64,000 bases of DNA, from positions 2,973,001-3,037,000 of the forward strand of contig NZ_CP116967.1 of NCBI RefSeq assembly GCF_032050975.1, given 5' to 3'. Every line of letters begins with the position of its first letter. Positions within the stretch are counted from its first letter, which is position 1. Positions 1 to 9,375 of the stretch are shown here, piece after piece. Origin of the DNA: Candidatus Nitrospira allomarina. GTDB lineage: Bacteria > Nitrospirota > Nitrospiria > Nitrospirales > UBA8639. Both the position numbers and the translations under genes were made by a program. The notes under the pieces are model-generated. The model searched no databases. It was not told where the DNA came from and worked only from the letters and a program-made list of their open reading frames with translations.

Positions 1-664
1 CCACAGTAAAGAGATTGCTGACCGAGCCGGGGGAACTGATCGTCCCTTCCTTATTGACGTAGTCGCCGACATTGATGTTGCGGACGGTTACCACCCCGTC
101 ATAGGGTGCGACAATGGTTTTGAACCGGATGAGGGCCTCGAAGTTCCTGACGTTCTGCTCCGCTGCTCTGACCTTTGCCAACTCCGCTTTTGCTTCCGCC
201 ACCTTCACAGAAATCGACTGCTCGGAGACCGCATGGTTTTGGCGGAGAGCCAGCCAGCGCTTGGCTGTAATTTCGGCGAGTGAATAGATGGCGCGCACCG
301 ACTCCAGATCCGCTTTGGCTTGGTGATATTGGGCGTCGAGAGCGGGCGCGTTGATTTCGGCGAGGATATCGCCTTTTTTCACCAGCGCGCCGTAGTCCTT
401 GTACCACATCTTCACATACCCCGAGACCTGTGCGTAGATTGGAGCCTGAAACCAAGCTTCAACAGTACCGGGGAGCGTAATAGTCTCGGTCGGAGGCACT
501 GCCTTTGCATGAATGACCGTCACGGTGGAGACGGCGTTTTCGTGCGTTTCCTTGCGCAGCAGAGAGGCGTCGCTTTTGCTCTCGTAAACCCGATAGCCGA
601 GGTAGAAGGTACACAGGAGGGCAACCGAGATGACCATGAGTCTTCCACGAACAATCTTACGCAT
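1..664 (-). CDS. RND efflux periplasmic adaptor (membrane fusion protein), partial
   Basis: Reading the minus strand from ATG at 664 gives 221 codons that run off the left edge. The protein opens with a short basic stretch and one hydrophobic anchor (about residues 8-24, VISVALLCTFYLGY). A biotinyl-lipoyl-like half-domain follows, with QAPIYAQVSGYV near residue 70 and GALVKKGDILAEINAP near residue 90. Next come an alpha-helical hairpin rich in Ala, Lys and Glu and the return strand IVAPYDGVVTVRNINVGDYV. This order is typical of HlyD/AcrA-type adaptors that link an inner-membrane RND pump to an outer-membrane channel. The start overlaps the stop of the permease gene by 8 nt (ATGCGTAA), so the two are probably translationally coupled. 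The C-terminal beta-barrel and membrane-proximal domains lie outside the window. Substrate unknown. Confidence 0.9.
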   Translation of the reverse strand, partial: MRKIVRGRLMVISVALLCTFYLGYRVYESKSDASLLRKETHENAVSTVTVIHAKAVPPTETITLPGTVEAWFQAPIYAQVSGYVKMWYKDYGALVKKGDILAEINAPALDAQYHQAKADLESVRAIYSLAEITAKRWLALRQNHAVSEQSISVKVAEAKAELAKVRAAEQNVRNFEALIRFKTIVAPYDGVVTVRNINVGDYVNKEGTISSPGSVSNLFTV

Positions 665-2366
665 TGTATGCATGGTCCTTCTGGCGAACCGCTCGCCTGT
701 TATAAATCATCGCGTAGACGCAAGGCACAAACAGTAGGGTAAAAACGGTGGCAACAAGTAAGCCGCCGATGACGGCGCGTCCCAGAGGTGCATTCGTGGA
801 ATATCCTGTCGCCATAGGGACCATCCCGAAAATCATGGCCGAGGCCGTCATGAGCACGGGTCGGAAGCGGGTTACTCCGGCTTCCATCGCGGCCTGCAAT
901 GCATCGCCATGCTCCTTCAGCCTGTCGCGTGCATAGGACACGACAAGAATTGAATTGGCGGTTGCCGTGCCCATGGTCATAATGGCGCCCGTGAGGGCTG
1001 GCTCCGAAAGCCGCGTATGGGTCAGGAACAAGGCCCACGCAATGCCCGCCAGAGCGCCGGGGAGGGCTGTAATAATGATGAAAGGATCCAGCCAGGATTG
1101 GAAGTTGACGACAATCAGCAGATAGATCAGCACGACCGCAGCGAGAAGTCCGAAGATCAGCTCGAAATACGCGTCATGCATCAACGAAGCCTGGCCGTGG
1201 ATTTCAAGCTCAGCGGTGCGTGGCTTCTCGTCTTCCATGCTTTTGGCGACCTTTTGAACATCCCCCAACACGCCGCCGAGGTCCCGTCCTTCGGCAGATA
1301 TATAGATATTGAACAGCGGCATGATGTTCCCATGCGTGATTACGCCCGGGGTGCCCGTCGCGGTAATGTCGGCCAAATTTCCGAGGAGCTGCACTTCCTG
1401 TCCCTCCGGATCTTTCGAGTCGCTCGCGGACTCGACCGGGATAGTCTTGAGACTGTTGACACTGTTGATCTGTGGCTGCGGCGTATAGACATTAATCAGG
1501 TACGACATGCCGGTACTGGGATCGAGCCAATAGATCTGGTCGGTTTGTTGGCTCCCGGCGGTCGTCATGAGCAGGTTGTCGGCCATTTCCTTGAGGGACC
1601 TGTTGACTCCGAGTCCGAACGTGCGATTGCCTTCGACCATGAGGGTCGGTGTGCGCATCGTCTGCTGGATCACCACGTCTGCGGCACCGGGAACCTCGCG
1701 AAATTTGCCCACCAATTTACGTGCGAACTCATAGTTGGGATACATGTCCGGGCCGTTGATTTGCACATCGATCGGCGCAGGCGCCCCAAAGTTAAGAATT
1801 TTTGCAGTCAGATCGGACGGTTGGAAGGTGAATTCGGTTCCGGGATAGCGATCCCGCAATCCTTTGCGGAGAATTCGCCGATAGTCCCAGACCGGGGATT
1901 TTTCATCATTCAGGAGGATCGTCAAGTCACAATCCTGGGAGCCGATCGTTGGTGTCGGAATGAAGGCGAGGTTATGCGGTCCGACCGGTAGACCACAATT
2001 ACTGACGATGTTTTCAACTTTACCGGGCAACAACTCCTGGATGGTGTTGGAGACAAGAGTGGCAATGCGTCCTGATACCTCAATGCGTGTCCCGAGCGGC
2101 GCTCGCATATGCATCGTCATGACGCTCGACCTGATCTCGGGAAAGTAATCACGCCCGAGAAAGAAAAAGAGGGACATGGAAGCCACGGCGATGGCCAGAG
2201 AGGTGGCGACGAAGGCCCGCCGGTTGGCGATCACCTGTTCGAGTAGGGCACTATAACGCCCCCGGAACCGGTTGAAGCCGCGTTCGAACCCGTTCTGAAA
2301 GCGGACCAGGACGTTCGCCGATGTTTCCGGGCCAGACCCTTCGTGAGGTTCATGCGGCTGCGACAT
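657..2366 (-). CDS. RND efflux permease, C-terminal half
   Basis: 569 residues matching the second half of a standard permease of about 1050 residues: TM7 (AFVATSLAIAVASMSLFFFL), a large periplasmic porter/docking region, and TM8-12 near the C-terminus. The TM10 region (residues about 463-481) reads TATANSILVVSYARD. The lysine of AcrB's AKNAIL proton-relay motif is replaced by Ala, which I recall as usual in one HAE subgroup. The ATG at 2366 lies 17 nt inside the end of the N-terminal half-gene, in another frame, and is preceded by AAGGA at 5-nt spacing, so independent coupled translation is plausible. It could instead be one permease gene broken by a frameshift. No homopolymer at the junction suggests a simple sequencing error. 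Energised by the proton gradient in the inner membrane. Confidence 0.88.
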   Translation of the reverse strand: MSQPHEPHEGSGPETSANVLVRFQNGFERGFNRFRGRYSALLEQVIANRRAFVATSLAIAVASMSLFFFLGRDYFPEIRSSVMTMHMRAPLGTRIEVSGRIATLVSNTIQELLPGKVENIVSNCGLPVGPHNLAFIPTPTIGSQDCDLTILLNDEKSPVWDYRRILRKGLRDRYPGTEFTFQPSDLTAKILNFGAPAPIDVQINGPDMYPNYEFARKLVGKFREVPGAADVVIQQTMRTPTLMVEGNRTFGLGVNRSLKEMADNLLMTTAGSQQTDQIYWLDPSTGMSYLINVYTPQPQINSVNSLKTIPVESASDSKDPEGQEVQLLGNLADITATGTPGVITHGNIMPLFNIYISAEGRDLGGVLGDVQKVAKSMEDEKPRTAELEIHGQASLMHDAYFELIFGLLAAVVLIYLLIVVNFQSWLDPFIIITALPGALAGIAWALFLTHTRLSEPALTGAIMTMGTATANSILVVSYARDRLKEHGDALQAAMEAGVTRFRPVLMTASAMIFGMVPMATGYSTNAPLGRAVIGGLLVATVFTLLFVPCVYAMIYNRRAVRQKDHAYNA

Positions 2367-3849
2367 GGTGATCCTTCAACATATATTTCGCCATGGTTGG
2401 CACGAGTGTTCGTGACAGGATGAAGGACGCCAGCATTGCAATGATGACCGCCTCCGCCATGGGTTTGAACAGGTAGCCTGCGACGCCGCCAAGCTCGAAA
2501 AGCGGGAGCCAGACGATGGCGATGCAGAGTGTGGCGACGAGGGTCGGGACAACGATCTCGTTGGCAGCGTCGATGATGGCCTGTTCGAGGTGTTTGCCCA
2601 TTTCGATATGGCGATCGATATTCTCGATCATTACGGTCGCATCGTCGACCAGAATGCCGACGGCCAGCGCCAACCCGCCCAAGGTCATGACATTGATCGT
2701 CTCTTCGAGCAGATGCAGACCAATGATGGCGGTCAGTATAGACAGCGGGATCGAGGTCCAGACGATGACTGTGGCCCGCCATGAACCAAGCAGCAACAGC
2801 ACGATAATTCCGACCAGCCCTCCGGCCATGAGCATCTCATGCAAGACATCCGAAATCGAATCTTTCACAAAAGTCGAGGCATCGTCGATGAGCTTGATCT
2901 CCACCCCCTCCGGAGAAACCTGCTCGGCGCGCGGGATCATCTTTTTGATACCATTGACGACGTCAAGGGTCGAGGCCTCGGTGCTCTTCATCGCGACGAG
3001 GATGACGGTCTGTTTGCCTTTTACCAGCACCGCGTTTTGTTGCACACGCCCCATGAGGCGCACCGTGGCCACGTCGCGCAGGTAGACGAATGCGTTACCT
3101 TCACGCTTGATCGGAAAATCGGCGAAATCTTCAATCTTCAACGGTGAGGCGTTTGTCAGGACGATCCAGTCGGTCTCCTTGATCTTGATGTCGCCGGAAG
3201 GTAGCACGAGATATTGCTGCATGAGCGCTTTGTGAATGTCCGCCGGAGTGAGTTGACGGGCAAGTAATTTCTGCTGATCAAGGTTAACCATGACCTGCAT
3301 ATCCTGGCCGCCGTATGGGTGTGGCAAAACGATCCCCGGTACCGTCACAAGCAGGGGACGGATTCGCATGTAGACGAGATTATAAAGCTCTGCCGGAGTC
3401 ATGTGATCGGAGCTGATTTGGAGCATGGCCACCGGTATAGAAGATGGTGCGAGACGCATGACCATGGGCGGCGAAATATCGGGTGGGAGCGCATTGACAA
3501 CATTTTGTGCAATACCCACGATATCCGCTTCGGCCCTGCCGACGTCGACTCCATCCTGAAGGAAAATATTCGTGATGCTGCTGCCGAAGTAAGAGTGGCT
3601 ATGAATATACTTGATGCCTTCCACTGTCGAAGTTAGGAAACGCTCGAACAGATATGTGATGCGCCCTTCTACCTGCTGCGGCAGCATGCCGGAATAGATC
3701 CAGACCACAGAGGTGACGGGAATCGTAATATCCGGAAAGATGTCGGTCGGCATGTGGCGCACCGTCATAACCCCCAGAAGCACGATGAGAATGGTCATAA
3801 CCACGAAGGTATACGGGCGTCGCAGAGCAATGAGGACAATCTGATTCAT
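2350..3849 (-). CDS. RND efflux permease, N-terminal half
   Basis: 499 residues. TM1 (YTFVVMTILIVLLGVMTV) is followed by the RND signature PTDIFPDITIPV, the first periplasmic porter domain and TM2-6. The TM4 motif GILVDDATVMIENI carries the paired aspartates (about residues 402-403) that drive proton translocation in AcrB-type pumps. The protein ends right after TM6, exactly between the two pseudo-symmetric halves of an RND pump. The remainder is encoded by the overlapping downstream ORF. The start ATG at 3849 has GGGAGG 8 nt upstream. Gene order is permease N-half, permease C-half, adaptor; no outer-membrane channel gene is visible before the left edge. Residues match hydrophobe/amphiphile or heavy-metal pumps equally well at this level, so substrate is not assigned. 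Confidence 0.88.
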   Translation of the reverse strand: MNQIVLIALRRPYTFVVMTILIVLLGVMTVRHMPTDIFPDITIPVTSVVWIYSGMLPQQVEGRITYLFERFLTSTVEGIKYIHSHSYFGSSITNIFLQDGVDVGRAEADIVGIAQNVVNALPPDISPPMVMRLAPSSIPVAMLQISSDHMTPAELYNLVYMRIRPLLVTVPGIVLPHPYGGQDMQVMVNLDQQKLLARQLTPADIHKALMQQYLVLPSGDIKIKETDWIVLTNASPLKIEDFADFPIKREGNAFVYLRDVATVRLMGRVQQNAVLVKGKQTVILVAMKSTEASTLDVVNGIKKMIPRAEQVSPEGVEIKLIDDASTFVKDSISDVLHEMLMAGGLVGIIVLLLLGSWRATVIVWTSIPLSILTAIIGLHLLEETINVMTLGGLALAVGILVDDATVMIENIDRHIEMGKHLEQAIIDAANEIVVPTLVATLCIAIVWLPLFELGGVAGYLFKPMAEAVIIAMLASFILSRTLVPTMAKYMLKDHHVAAA

Positions 3850-4621
3850 GCACGAAGCCTCCCAAAAACTGGTTGAGTTTCTGTCATGGTAAACAATACT
3901 GAGCTACACGACCTCTTTGGTTTCCGTGATCCGGGTCTCATCCACTGAACTCAGCGGTTTCCCTAGCGACTAGCAAAATCCTTACCCAGCTAATTGACCT
4001 CCACATTTCAGGAAGCCACGGTAGGATGCGAGCAGGTTATTGGCGCGATGTCGTCGGCATCAGGTCTACGTCGAACATGTTGAACAGCAAAGTTTAAGGA
4101 GTAGGGATTCGGTTTTTGCACTGAGCGCATCGTGCGAAAATTCACAATTCCGAAAGATTGGCCGGTCAGGCCGGTAGAGAGGAAATTCAGAGAATGACTT
4201 AAAAAGATTCGAATTGAAGGGGTTTTTCTTATTCCGTTTTATAGATCCGACATAGGCATTTATTTTGCTATTTCTCCTTATTGAGTTCGCATGTTTTTTA
4301 TTTGTCATTTCAGGAAGAAGAAGTTGATGGGCATGGTAACGGGTTGAGATTTTCTGCTGGGACACAAATGATGAATCCGTGGACCTCAATGGGGCAATTT
4401 GATTTGTAAGCATATTTCCTTGGCGCATGACGGTAGATTAGCGTGTGATGCAGCGACGAAGTGAATGGTGGACAGGCAACGAACCTCTTGTTAGCGGTGG
4501 GGCGAAAATTTGGGGAGGGGGCTCTGCGGCCATGCGCATCAGCAGAAGTCATCTTACGAGATCTCTGATTGAGGATAGATTCAATCTCATTTATTCATCT
4601 TACAAATTAGACCCTCTAACG
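3850..4621. other. Intergenic region between divergent RND and modA-like genes
   Basis: About 770 bp separating two divergently transcribed units, so it must hold both promoters. The stretch 4180-4320 is clearly richer in A and T than its surroundings. Reading frames here lack homology cues and good ribosome sites. I see no confident promoter, operator or RNA gene. Confidence 0.5.
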
Positions 4622-5449
4622 ATGAAGGTCAGAAAGCTGAGCAGCATGATGGGAATTCGCAATTTTGGTAGGGCAATAGCGCTGGTAGGTGGGATCCTAG
4701 GTGTCGTGGCAACTGGAGGGCCTGTTCAGGCTGAAGCTCTGACAATTGGGGCTGCCCCAAGCCTGAGGGCGGCATTACAGGAAATTGTTCCAATGTTTGA
4801 AAAAGAATATGACGCGGCCGTAAAGGTGGTGTACGGTCCGTCGCAAATATTTCGCCGGCAAATTGAAAAGGGAGCTCCGATTGATGTGTTTCTTCCTGCG
4901 GCGGTGGGGGAAGTCGAAAAACTGCAAAAAAAGAGGCTGACTCTCAATGGAGGGCCTAGGGTCTACGCGCAGACTTCTCTCGTGCTCGTCATGTCTGCCA
5001 CCTCACGGGTTATGCCGATCTCCTTTCGTGAGGCGCTGCCCAATGGAGCGATCCGCATGGCCCTTGGGGATCCAAACACTTCGTCGCTGGGAGAAATCAC
5101 GGCACAGGCACTGGCCAAGCTCGATCCCCACTATAAGAGCCGATTCAAGCTGGTCTATGCCGCGCATGCTGGGGATATTGTGAATCTGATTCACACAGGG
5201 AAGGCGGATATGGGCATCATCTATCGCGTTGATGCGATCAACAATCCGCAAGTGCGCATCATTGATGAAAATCCTGCCGGAATGCATATTCCGGTACGGT
5301 TCGGGGAAGCGGTGGTATCGACCTGTCGAAAGGCATCCCTGAATGTCGCGAAGGACTTTTTCGATTTCATCATGAGTCCTCGCATACAAAAACTTCTCGT
5401 CAAATATGGATTTGATCATGACTTTGATTCTGTGTCATCGAATGGGTGA
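4622..5449 (+). CDS. ModA-like periplasmic molybdate/oxyanion-binding protein
   Basis: 275 residues with a Sec signal peptide (basic start, hydrophobic ALVGGILGVVATGG, likely cleavage after VQA near residue 37). The mature part follows the ModA pattern: LTIGAAPSLRAALQEIVPMFE, then a GPSQIFRRQIEKGAPIDVFLPA segment, GDPNTSSLGEITAQAL, and GKADMGIIYRVDA. In ModA these regions supply Ser/Thr/Tyr contacts to a tetrahedral oxyanion. It would feed an ABC importer, but no modB or modC lies next to it, so it is an orphan receptor here. Specificity among molybdate, tungstate and related anions cannot be read from sequence. I placed the start at ATG 4622 because it gives a normal-length signal peptide; ATGs at 4646/4649 are possible alternatives and none has a strong ribosome site. 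Confidence 0.85.
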   Translation: MKVRKLSSMMGIRNFGRAIALVGGILGVVATGGPVQAEALTIGAAPSLRAALQEIVPMFEKEYDAAVKVVYGPSQIFRRQIEKGAPIDVFLPAAVGEVEKLQKKRLTLNGGPRVYAQTSLVLVMSATSRVMPISFREALPNGAIRMALGDPNTSSLGEITAQALAKLDPHYKSRFKLVYAAHAGDIVNLIHTGKADMGIIYRVDAINNPQVRIIDENPAGMHIPVRFGEAVVSTCRKASLNVAKDFFDFIMSPRIQKLLVKYGFDHDFDSVSSNG

Positions 5450-6034
5450 GGAAAAGGCGGAAGGATGGAGCGTGGTATTCACTATTCATGCGACACATTT
5501 TATCACGGTGAACGAATGTGACTCATAGCGGATGCGGAGGCGCATTCCTTTGGGCAGACAGGCGAACAATTACGAAATCACACACCCACAAGTCTCATAG
5601 GTCGGGACTGGTCTCCAAGGCGCCGGCATGCTGAACGGGGCCTTCAGCATCTGGTGAAATGGATCGATGCTAAATCGTCAAGATGTCCTGACTTTTTTCA
5701 ACCTGTTTCAGGTCACCAATTCAGAATCGGATGGACCGTGAGTCGACGGCTGAACAGCCGAGCGCTCGGCAACACTCTTATCGCTGTCGGGTAATCCCAT
5801 TCATTCCATCCTGCCCGATCGGATAGACAGGCTTGGAAAAACCCTAAACATAACAACGCGCATTTGATATTCGATGAATCGGCGTGAACGAAGTGGTGCT
5901 GTCATGCATATCGCATGTTGGGGGGTATGCGACTCTTTTCTTTGTGGCCCGTGACGCGGGTGGCCAGAACTCATGCAAGATTTTTCCGGTTCTGGCTATG
6001 GGCAACCCGACGTTCCGCGAGAAAGACCGACTCG
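5450..6034. other. Intergenic region, no gene recognised
   Basis: About 585 bp between the modA-like gene and the zwf-like remnant, which converge here. Only short frames without ribosome sites are present, and no T-tailed hairpin was identified. It may contain eroded sequence linked to loss of the neighbouring zwf gene, but nothing is identifiable. Confidence 0.45.
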
Positions 6035-6205
6035 TCAGGCTTGCAGGCTGACGGAGTTAAGCCAACCTCCGTCTGTTTCGATGAGCGTGGTGGCTTCTTT
6101 CGGCCCCCATCCGCCGCGTTTGTAGGAACTGTCCGGGGGGTGCGGTTTCAGGACTGAGTCGACCACCGCCAAGAAGAACCCCAGGGCGTCGGACCGCGTG
6201 TCATC
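6035..6205 (-). pseudogene. zwf: Remnant of glucose-6-phosphate dehydrogenase 3' end
   Basis: The minus strand just past gnd encodes about 55 residues ending at a TGA at 6035-6037. Their pattern resembles the extreme C-terminus of glucose-6-phosphate dehydrogenase: GDDTRSDALGFFLAVVDSVL, then SSYKRGGWGPKEATTLIETD followed by GGW. Family members end with a W..VDPIL segment followed by Y.AGSWGP.EAD.L...DG..W. No start codon with a ribosome site precedes it, and only about 30 nt separate it from the gnd stop, so some 450 upstream codons of zwf are missing. The neighbouring gnd and tkt genes are the expected partners in the oxidative pentose-phosphate pathway, which supports the reading. Chance similarity is possible because the match is short. 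Confidence 0.55.
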
Positions 6206-6233
6206 GCCATGGCTCCTGCTCGTTTCAGCTTCC

Positions 6234-7247
6234 TCATTCCTTTTTTTCATCATGTCCACCGAACTGCTTTCGCATGGCGGAGAGGAGTCGATTGGCATAG
6301 TCGGCCTCACCCCTGGATTCAAATCGCCCGAAGAGCGCTGCGTTGATCACCGGGGTCGGCACACCCTCGTCAATCGCAGCCAGCGCCGTCCAGCGCCCTT
6401 CGCCGGAATCCGAGACCTGTCCCGAAAACCCGGCCAGCTCCGAATCTTCAACCAGCGCGGCCGCGGTCAAATCGAGCAGCCAGGAGGACACCACACTGCC
6501 CCGACGCCATACCTCGGCGACCTGGCCCATGTCGATCTGGTACTGATAGGCCTCCGGGTCACGCAGCGGTGTCGTCTCGGCATCCTGCTCGCGGGGGTGT
6601 AGCCCGACGTCGGCGTGTTTGAGAATGTTGAGACCTTCGGCATAGGCCGCCATGAGGCCATACTCTATTCCGTTGTGGACCATTTTCACGAAGTGTCCGG
6701 CCCCGGTCGGGCCGCAGTGCAAATAGCCCTGTTCGGCGGGAATTGGGGCGCCGCTCCTCCCGTAGGTGCGGGGCGCCGCCTTGATCCCCGGCGCAATAGT
6801 TTTGAAAATCGGCTCCAAGTGCTTGACGACATCTTCCTCTCCGCCGATCATCAGACAGTAGCCGCGCTCTAGACCGAAAACTCCCCCGCTGGTGCCGCAG
6901 TCGACATAGTGAATGCCGCGGATTTTGAGAGCCTTCGCTCGCTCAAGATCGTCGCGGTAATACGTGTTGCCGCCGTCAATGATGATATCGCCTGCCTCCA
7001 TGCGCGAGGCCAGTTCCTGGACTGTTTCGCCGGCCACACCGGCGGGCACCATCACCCAGGCCGCACGTGGTTTGGACAGTTTCACAATGAATTCGTCAAG
7101 CGAGGCAGCGCCCTGTACGCCTTGGCCCTCAAGCTCTTTTACGGCAGCGCGGTTTCTATCGTAGACCACACAGGTATGGCCATCTTTCGTCAGGCGCCGG
7201 ACCAGGTTCGCGCCCATTCGTCCAAGACCGATCATGCCAAGTTGCAT
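6234..7247 (-). CDS. gnd: 6-phosphogluconate dehydrogenase, decarboxylating, short form
   Basis: 337 residues, the size of the short GndA/YqeC-type enzymes rather than the 470-residue form. The N-terminal Rossmann fold opens MQLGMIGLGRMGANLVRRL (GxGxxG). GDIIIDGGNTYYRDD and YVDCGTSGGVFGLERGY form the substrate region. GPTGAGHFVKMVHNGIEYG carries the catalytic lysine about residue 180. The C-terminal helical part includes GVPTPVINAALFGRF. It oxidises 6-phosphogluconate to ribulose-5-phosphate with CO2 release, using NAD or NADP. The gene follows tkt by 43 nt on the same strand. The ATG at 7247 is preceded by AGGAGAGAC. The expected upstream enzyme gene, zwf, appears only as a stump downstream. 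Confidence 0.95.
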   Translation of the reverse strand: MQLGMIGLGRMGANLVRRLTKDGHTCVVYDRNRAAVKELEGQGVQGAASLDEFIVKLSKPRAAWVMVPAGVAGETVQELASRMEAGDIIIDGGNTYYRDDLERAKALKIRGIHYVDCGTSGGVFGLERGYCLMIGGEEDVVKHLEPIFKTIAPGIKAAPRTYGRSGAPIPAEQGYLHCGPTGAGHFVKMVHNGIEYGLMAAYAEGLNILKHADVGLHPREQDAETTPLRDPEAYQYQIDMGQVAEVWRRGSVVSSWLLDLTAAALVEDSELAGFSGQVSDSGEGRWTALAAIDEGVPTPVINAALFGRFESRGEADYANRLLSAMRKQFGGHDEKKE

Positions 7248-7290
7248 CGTGTCTCTCCTTCCTAAAATGGGTATTCGTGTCTTCCGATCT

Positions 7291-9375
7291 TCAGCGTGGC
7301 GTTTTCAGAAGAGTTAGAGCCCGCCTGCATACGTTGGCGACGGTGAAGCCATACTCTCGCATGACAATATCGCCGGGAGCCGATGCACCAAAATGATCCA
7401 CGGCGAGCACGTCACCATGGTTGCCGACATAGCGAGACCAACCCTGAGACACTCCGGCTTCGACCGCAAGTCTTGCGCCGACTGCCCCCGGCAACACCGT
7501 GTTGCGGTATTCCTGTGACTGGGCTTCGAACAGTTCCCAGCTCGGCATCGAGACGATGCGCACCTGGAGTTTTTGTTCCAGAAGTTTCTGCCGTGCTTCC
7601 ACGATCAGAGAGACTTCAGACCCGCTGGCGATCAGAATGAGGTCAGGATGGCCATTCGGGGCATCGGCCAGGATGTATCCGCCACGCTGCAGGCCATCCG
7701 CAGCGGAAAACTCTGTGCGATCGAGCGTTGGCACAGATTGCCGCGTCAGGATCAAGGCCACCGGCCGGTCACGCGTTTCGATCGCTACGCGCCAAGCCGC
7801 TGCCGTCTCGTTGGCGTCGCCGGGTCGGATCACGATCAGATTGGGAATCGCTCGAAGACTGGCGACCTGCTCAACGGATTGATGGGTTGGGCCGTCCTCA
7901 CCCAATGCGAGACTGTCATGCGTGAACACATATACCACTTGGATCCCCATCAGCGCGGCCAGGCGAATCGGCGGTCGCATGTAATCGGAGAAGGTCAGAA
8001 ACGTCGCCCCGAAGGGAATGGTGCCGCCGTGCGTGGCCAGGCCGTTCAAAATCGCACCCATCCCATGCTCGCGTACCCCGAACTGGAGATTACGTCCGGC
8101 ATAACTCCATCCGCCGCCCGCCGATCCTTGCAGATCACCAATGGCCGTGGAGGAATTCCCAAAGTTGCCGGCTTCGCTTAGTTCCGTGAAGGTTGACGGA
8201 TTCAAGTCAGCCGAGCCCCCGATTAAGCCAGGGAGTGCCTTGCTGATTGCGTCCATGATTTTTCCCGAGGCGACGCGGGTGGCCAGGCCTTTGCTATCGA
8301 CGGGGAATTGCGGGATGTGCGCGTCCCAGCCTGGTGGTAATTCGCCCTTGATGAGTGAGCGAAGTTCACGGGCAAGGTCCGGATATTCTTTTTCATATTC
8401 CGAAAATGTTTCGTGCCATTTCGCCTCCGTTTGGCGGCCCTGGTCAATGGCCTGGCGACAATGCTGCTGAACTTCCTCCGGTACATGAAATGGGGGGTCA
8501 ATGGGCCAGCCGAGGTTCTGTTTCGTCAATTTCACTTCCTCCTCGCCGAGCGGGGACCCATGCGCGGCAAAGGTTCCCTGTTTGTGGGGAGAACCATAGC
8601 CAATATGAGTCCTTATTAGAATCAGTGAGGGCCGGTCTGTGTCCTGACGCGCGGCATGGATAGCGCGATCGATAGCGTTCACATCGTTGCCGTCGTCGAT
8701 CGTTTGTGTGTGCCAGCCATACGCCGCAAATCGTTGGGCGCGGTCTTCGGTGAACGTGAGCTGGGTGGACGCGGCGAGCGTGACCCGATTATCGTCATAC
8801 AAATAGATCAGCTTTCCCAGCTTCAAATGACCCGCAAGGGAGGCGGTTTCGGCCGCCACGCCTTCCATCAGGTCACCGTCGCTAACCACCCCGTAGGTGT
8901 AATGATGTATGATTTCAAAACCGGGCCGATTATAACGCCCGGCAAGATAGGCTTCGGCGATAGCCATGCCCACTCCATTGCCGAATCCCTGACCGAGCGG
9001 GCCTGTGGTGGTTTCAACGCCGGGGGTTATTCCTCGCTCGGGATGACCCGGCGTGAGGCTGCCCCATTGGCGAAACTGTTTGATCTGATCGAGCGGCAAG
9101 TCATAGCCGGTGAGATAAAGCAAGCTGTACAACAGCATCGATCCGTGGCCGGCCGACAGAACGAACCGGTCTCGATTGAACCAGTGAGGATTGGAGGGGT
9201 TATGTTGAAGAAATCGTGTCCATAGGACATAGGCCATCGGGGCTGCGCCCAGCGGGAGTCCCGGGTGACCACTGTTGGCCTTTTGCACCGCATCCACCGA
9301 CAAAAAACGAATTGTATTGATCGACAATTGCTCCAATTGCGCCGGACTCAGAGTTGTTGCTTTTGTGGTATTCAT
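7291..9375 (-). CDS. tkt: Transketolase
   Basis: 694 residues, full length. The N-terminal thiamine-diphosphate domain has [47 protein letters not shown] and the cofactor/metal segment [20 protein letters not shown]. The central pyrimidine domain has the catalytic Glu segment [16 protein letters not shown] and [19 protein letters not shown]. The C-terminal domain is complete. It moves two-carbon units between ketose and aldose phosphates in the cytoplasm and links the pentose-phosphate pathway to glycolysis. It is the promoter-proximal gene of a minus-strand unit with gnd. The start is preceded by GCAAGGAAAACGTACG, an AAGGA ribosome site. Confidence 0.97.
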   Translation of the reverse strand: MNTTKATTLSPAQLEQLSINTIRFLSVDAVQKANSGHPGLPLGAAPMAYVLWTRFLQHNPSNPHWFNRDRFVLSAGHGSMLLYSLLYLTGYDLPLDQIKQFRQWGSLTPGHPERGITPGVETTTGPLGQGFGNGVGMAIAEAYLAGRYNRPGFEIIHHYTYGVVSDGDLMEGVAAETASLAGHLKLGKLIYLYDDNRVTLAASTQLTFTEDRAQRFAAYGWHTQTIDDGNDVNAIDRAIHAARQDTDRPSLILIRTHIGYGSPHKQGTFAAHGSPLGEEEVKLTKQNLGWPIDPPFHVPEEVQQHCRQAIDQGRQTEAKWHETFSEYEKEYPDLARELRSLIKGELPPGWDAHIPQFPVDSKGLATRVASGKIMDAISKALPGLIGGSADLNPSTFTELSEAGNFGNSSTAIGDLQGSAGGGWSYAGRNLQFGVREHGMGAILNGLATHGGTIPFGATFLTFSDYMRPPIRLAALMGIQVVYVFTHDSLALGEDGPTHQSVEQVASLRAIPNLIVIRPGDANETAAAWRVAIETRDRPVALILTRQSVPTLDRTEFSAADGLQRGGYILADAPNGHPDLILIASGSEVSLIVEARQKLLEQKLQVRIVSMPSWELFEAQSQEYRNTVLPGAVGARLAVEAGVSQGWSRYVGNHGDVLAVDHFGASAPGDIVMREYGFTVANVCRRALTLLKTPR

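Noticed and set aside
1017-1991. 324-codon plus-strand frame
   Set aside because: Fully antisense to the RND permease C-half; composition is that of a reverse-strand shadow.
4066-4428. 120-codon minus-strand frame in the RND/modA intergenic region
   Set aside because: Low-complexity, A/T-driven composition and no recognisable motif or ribosome site.
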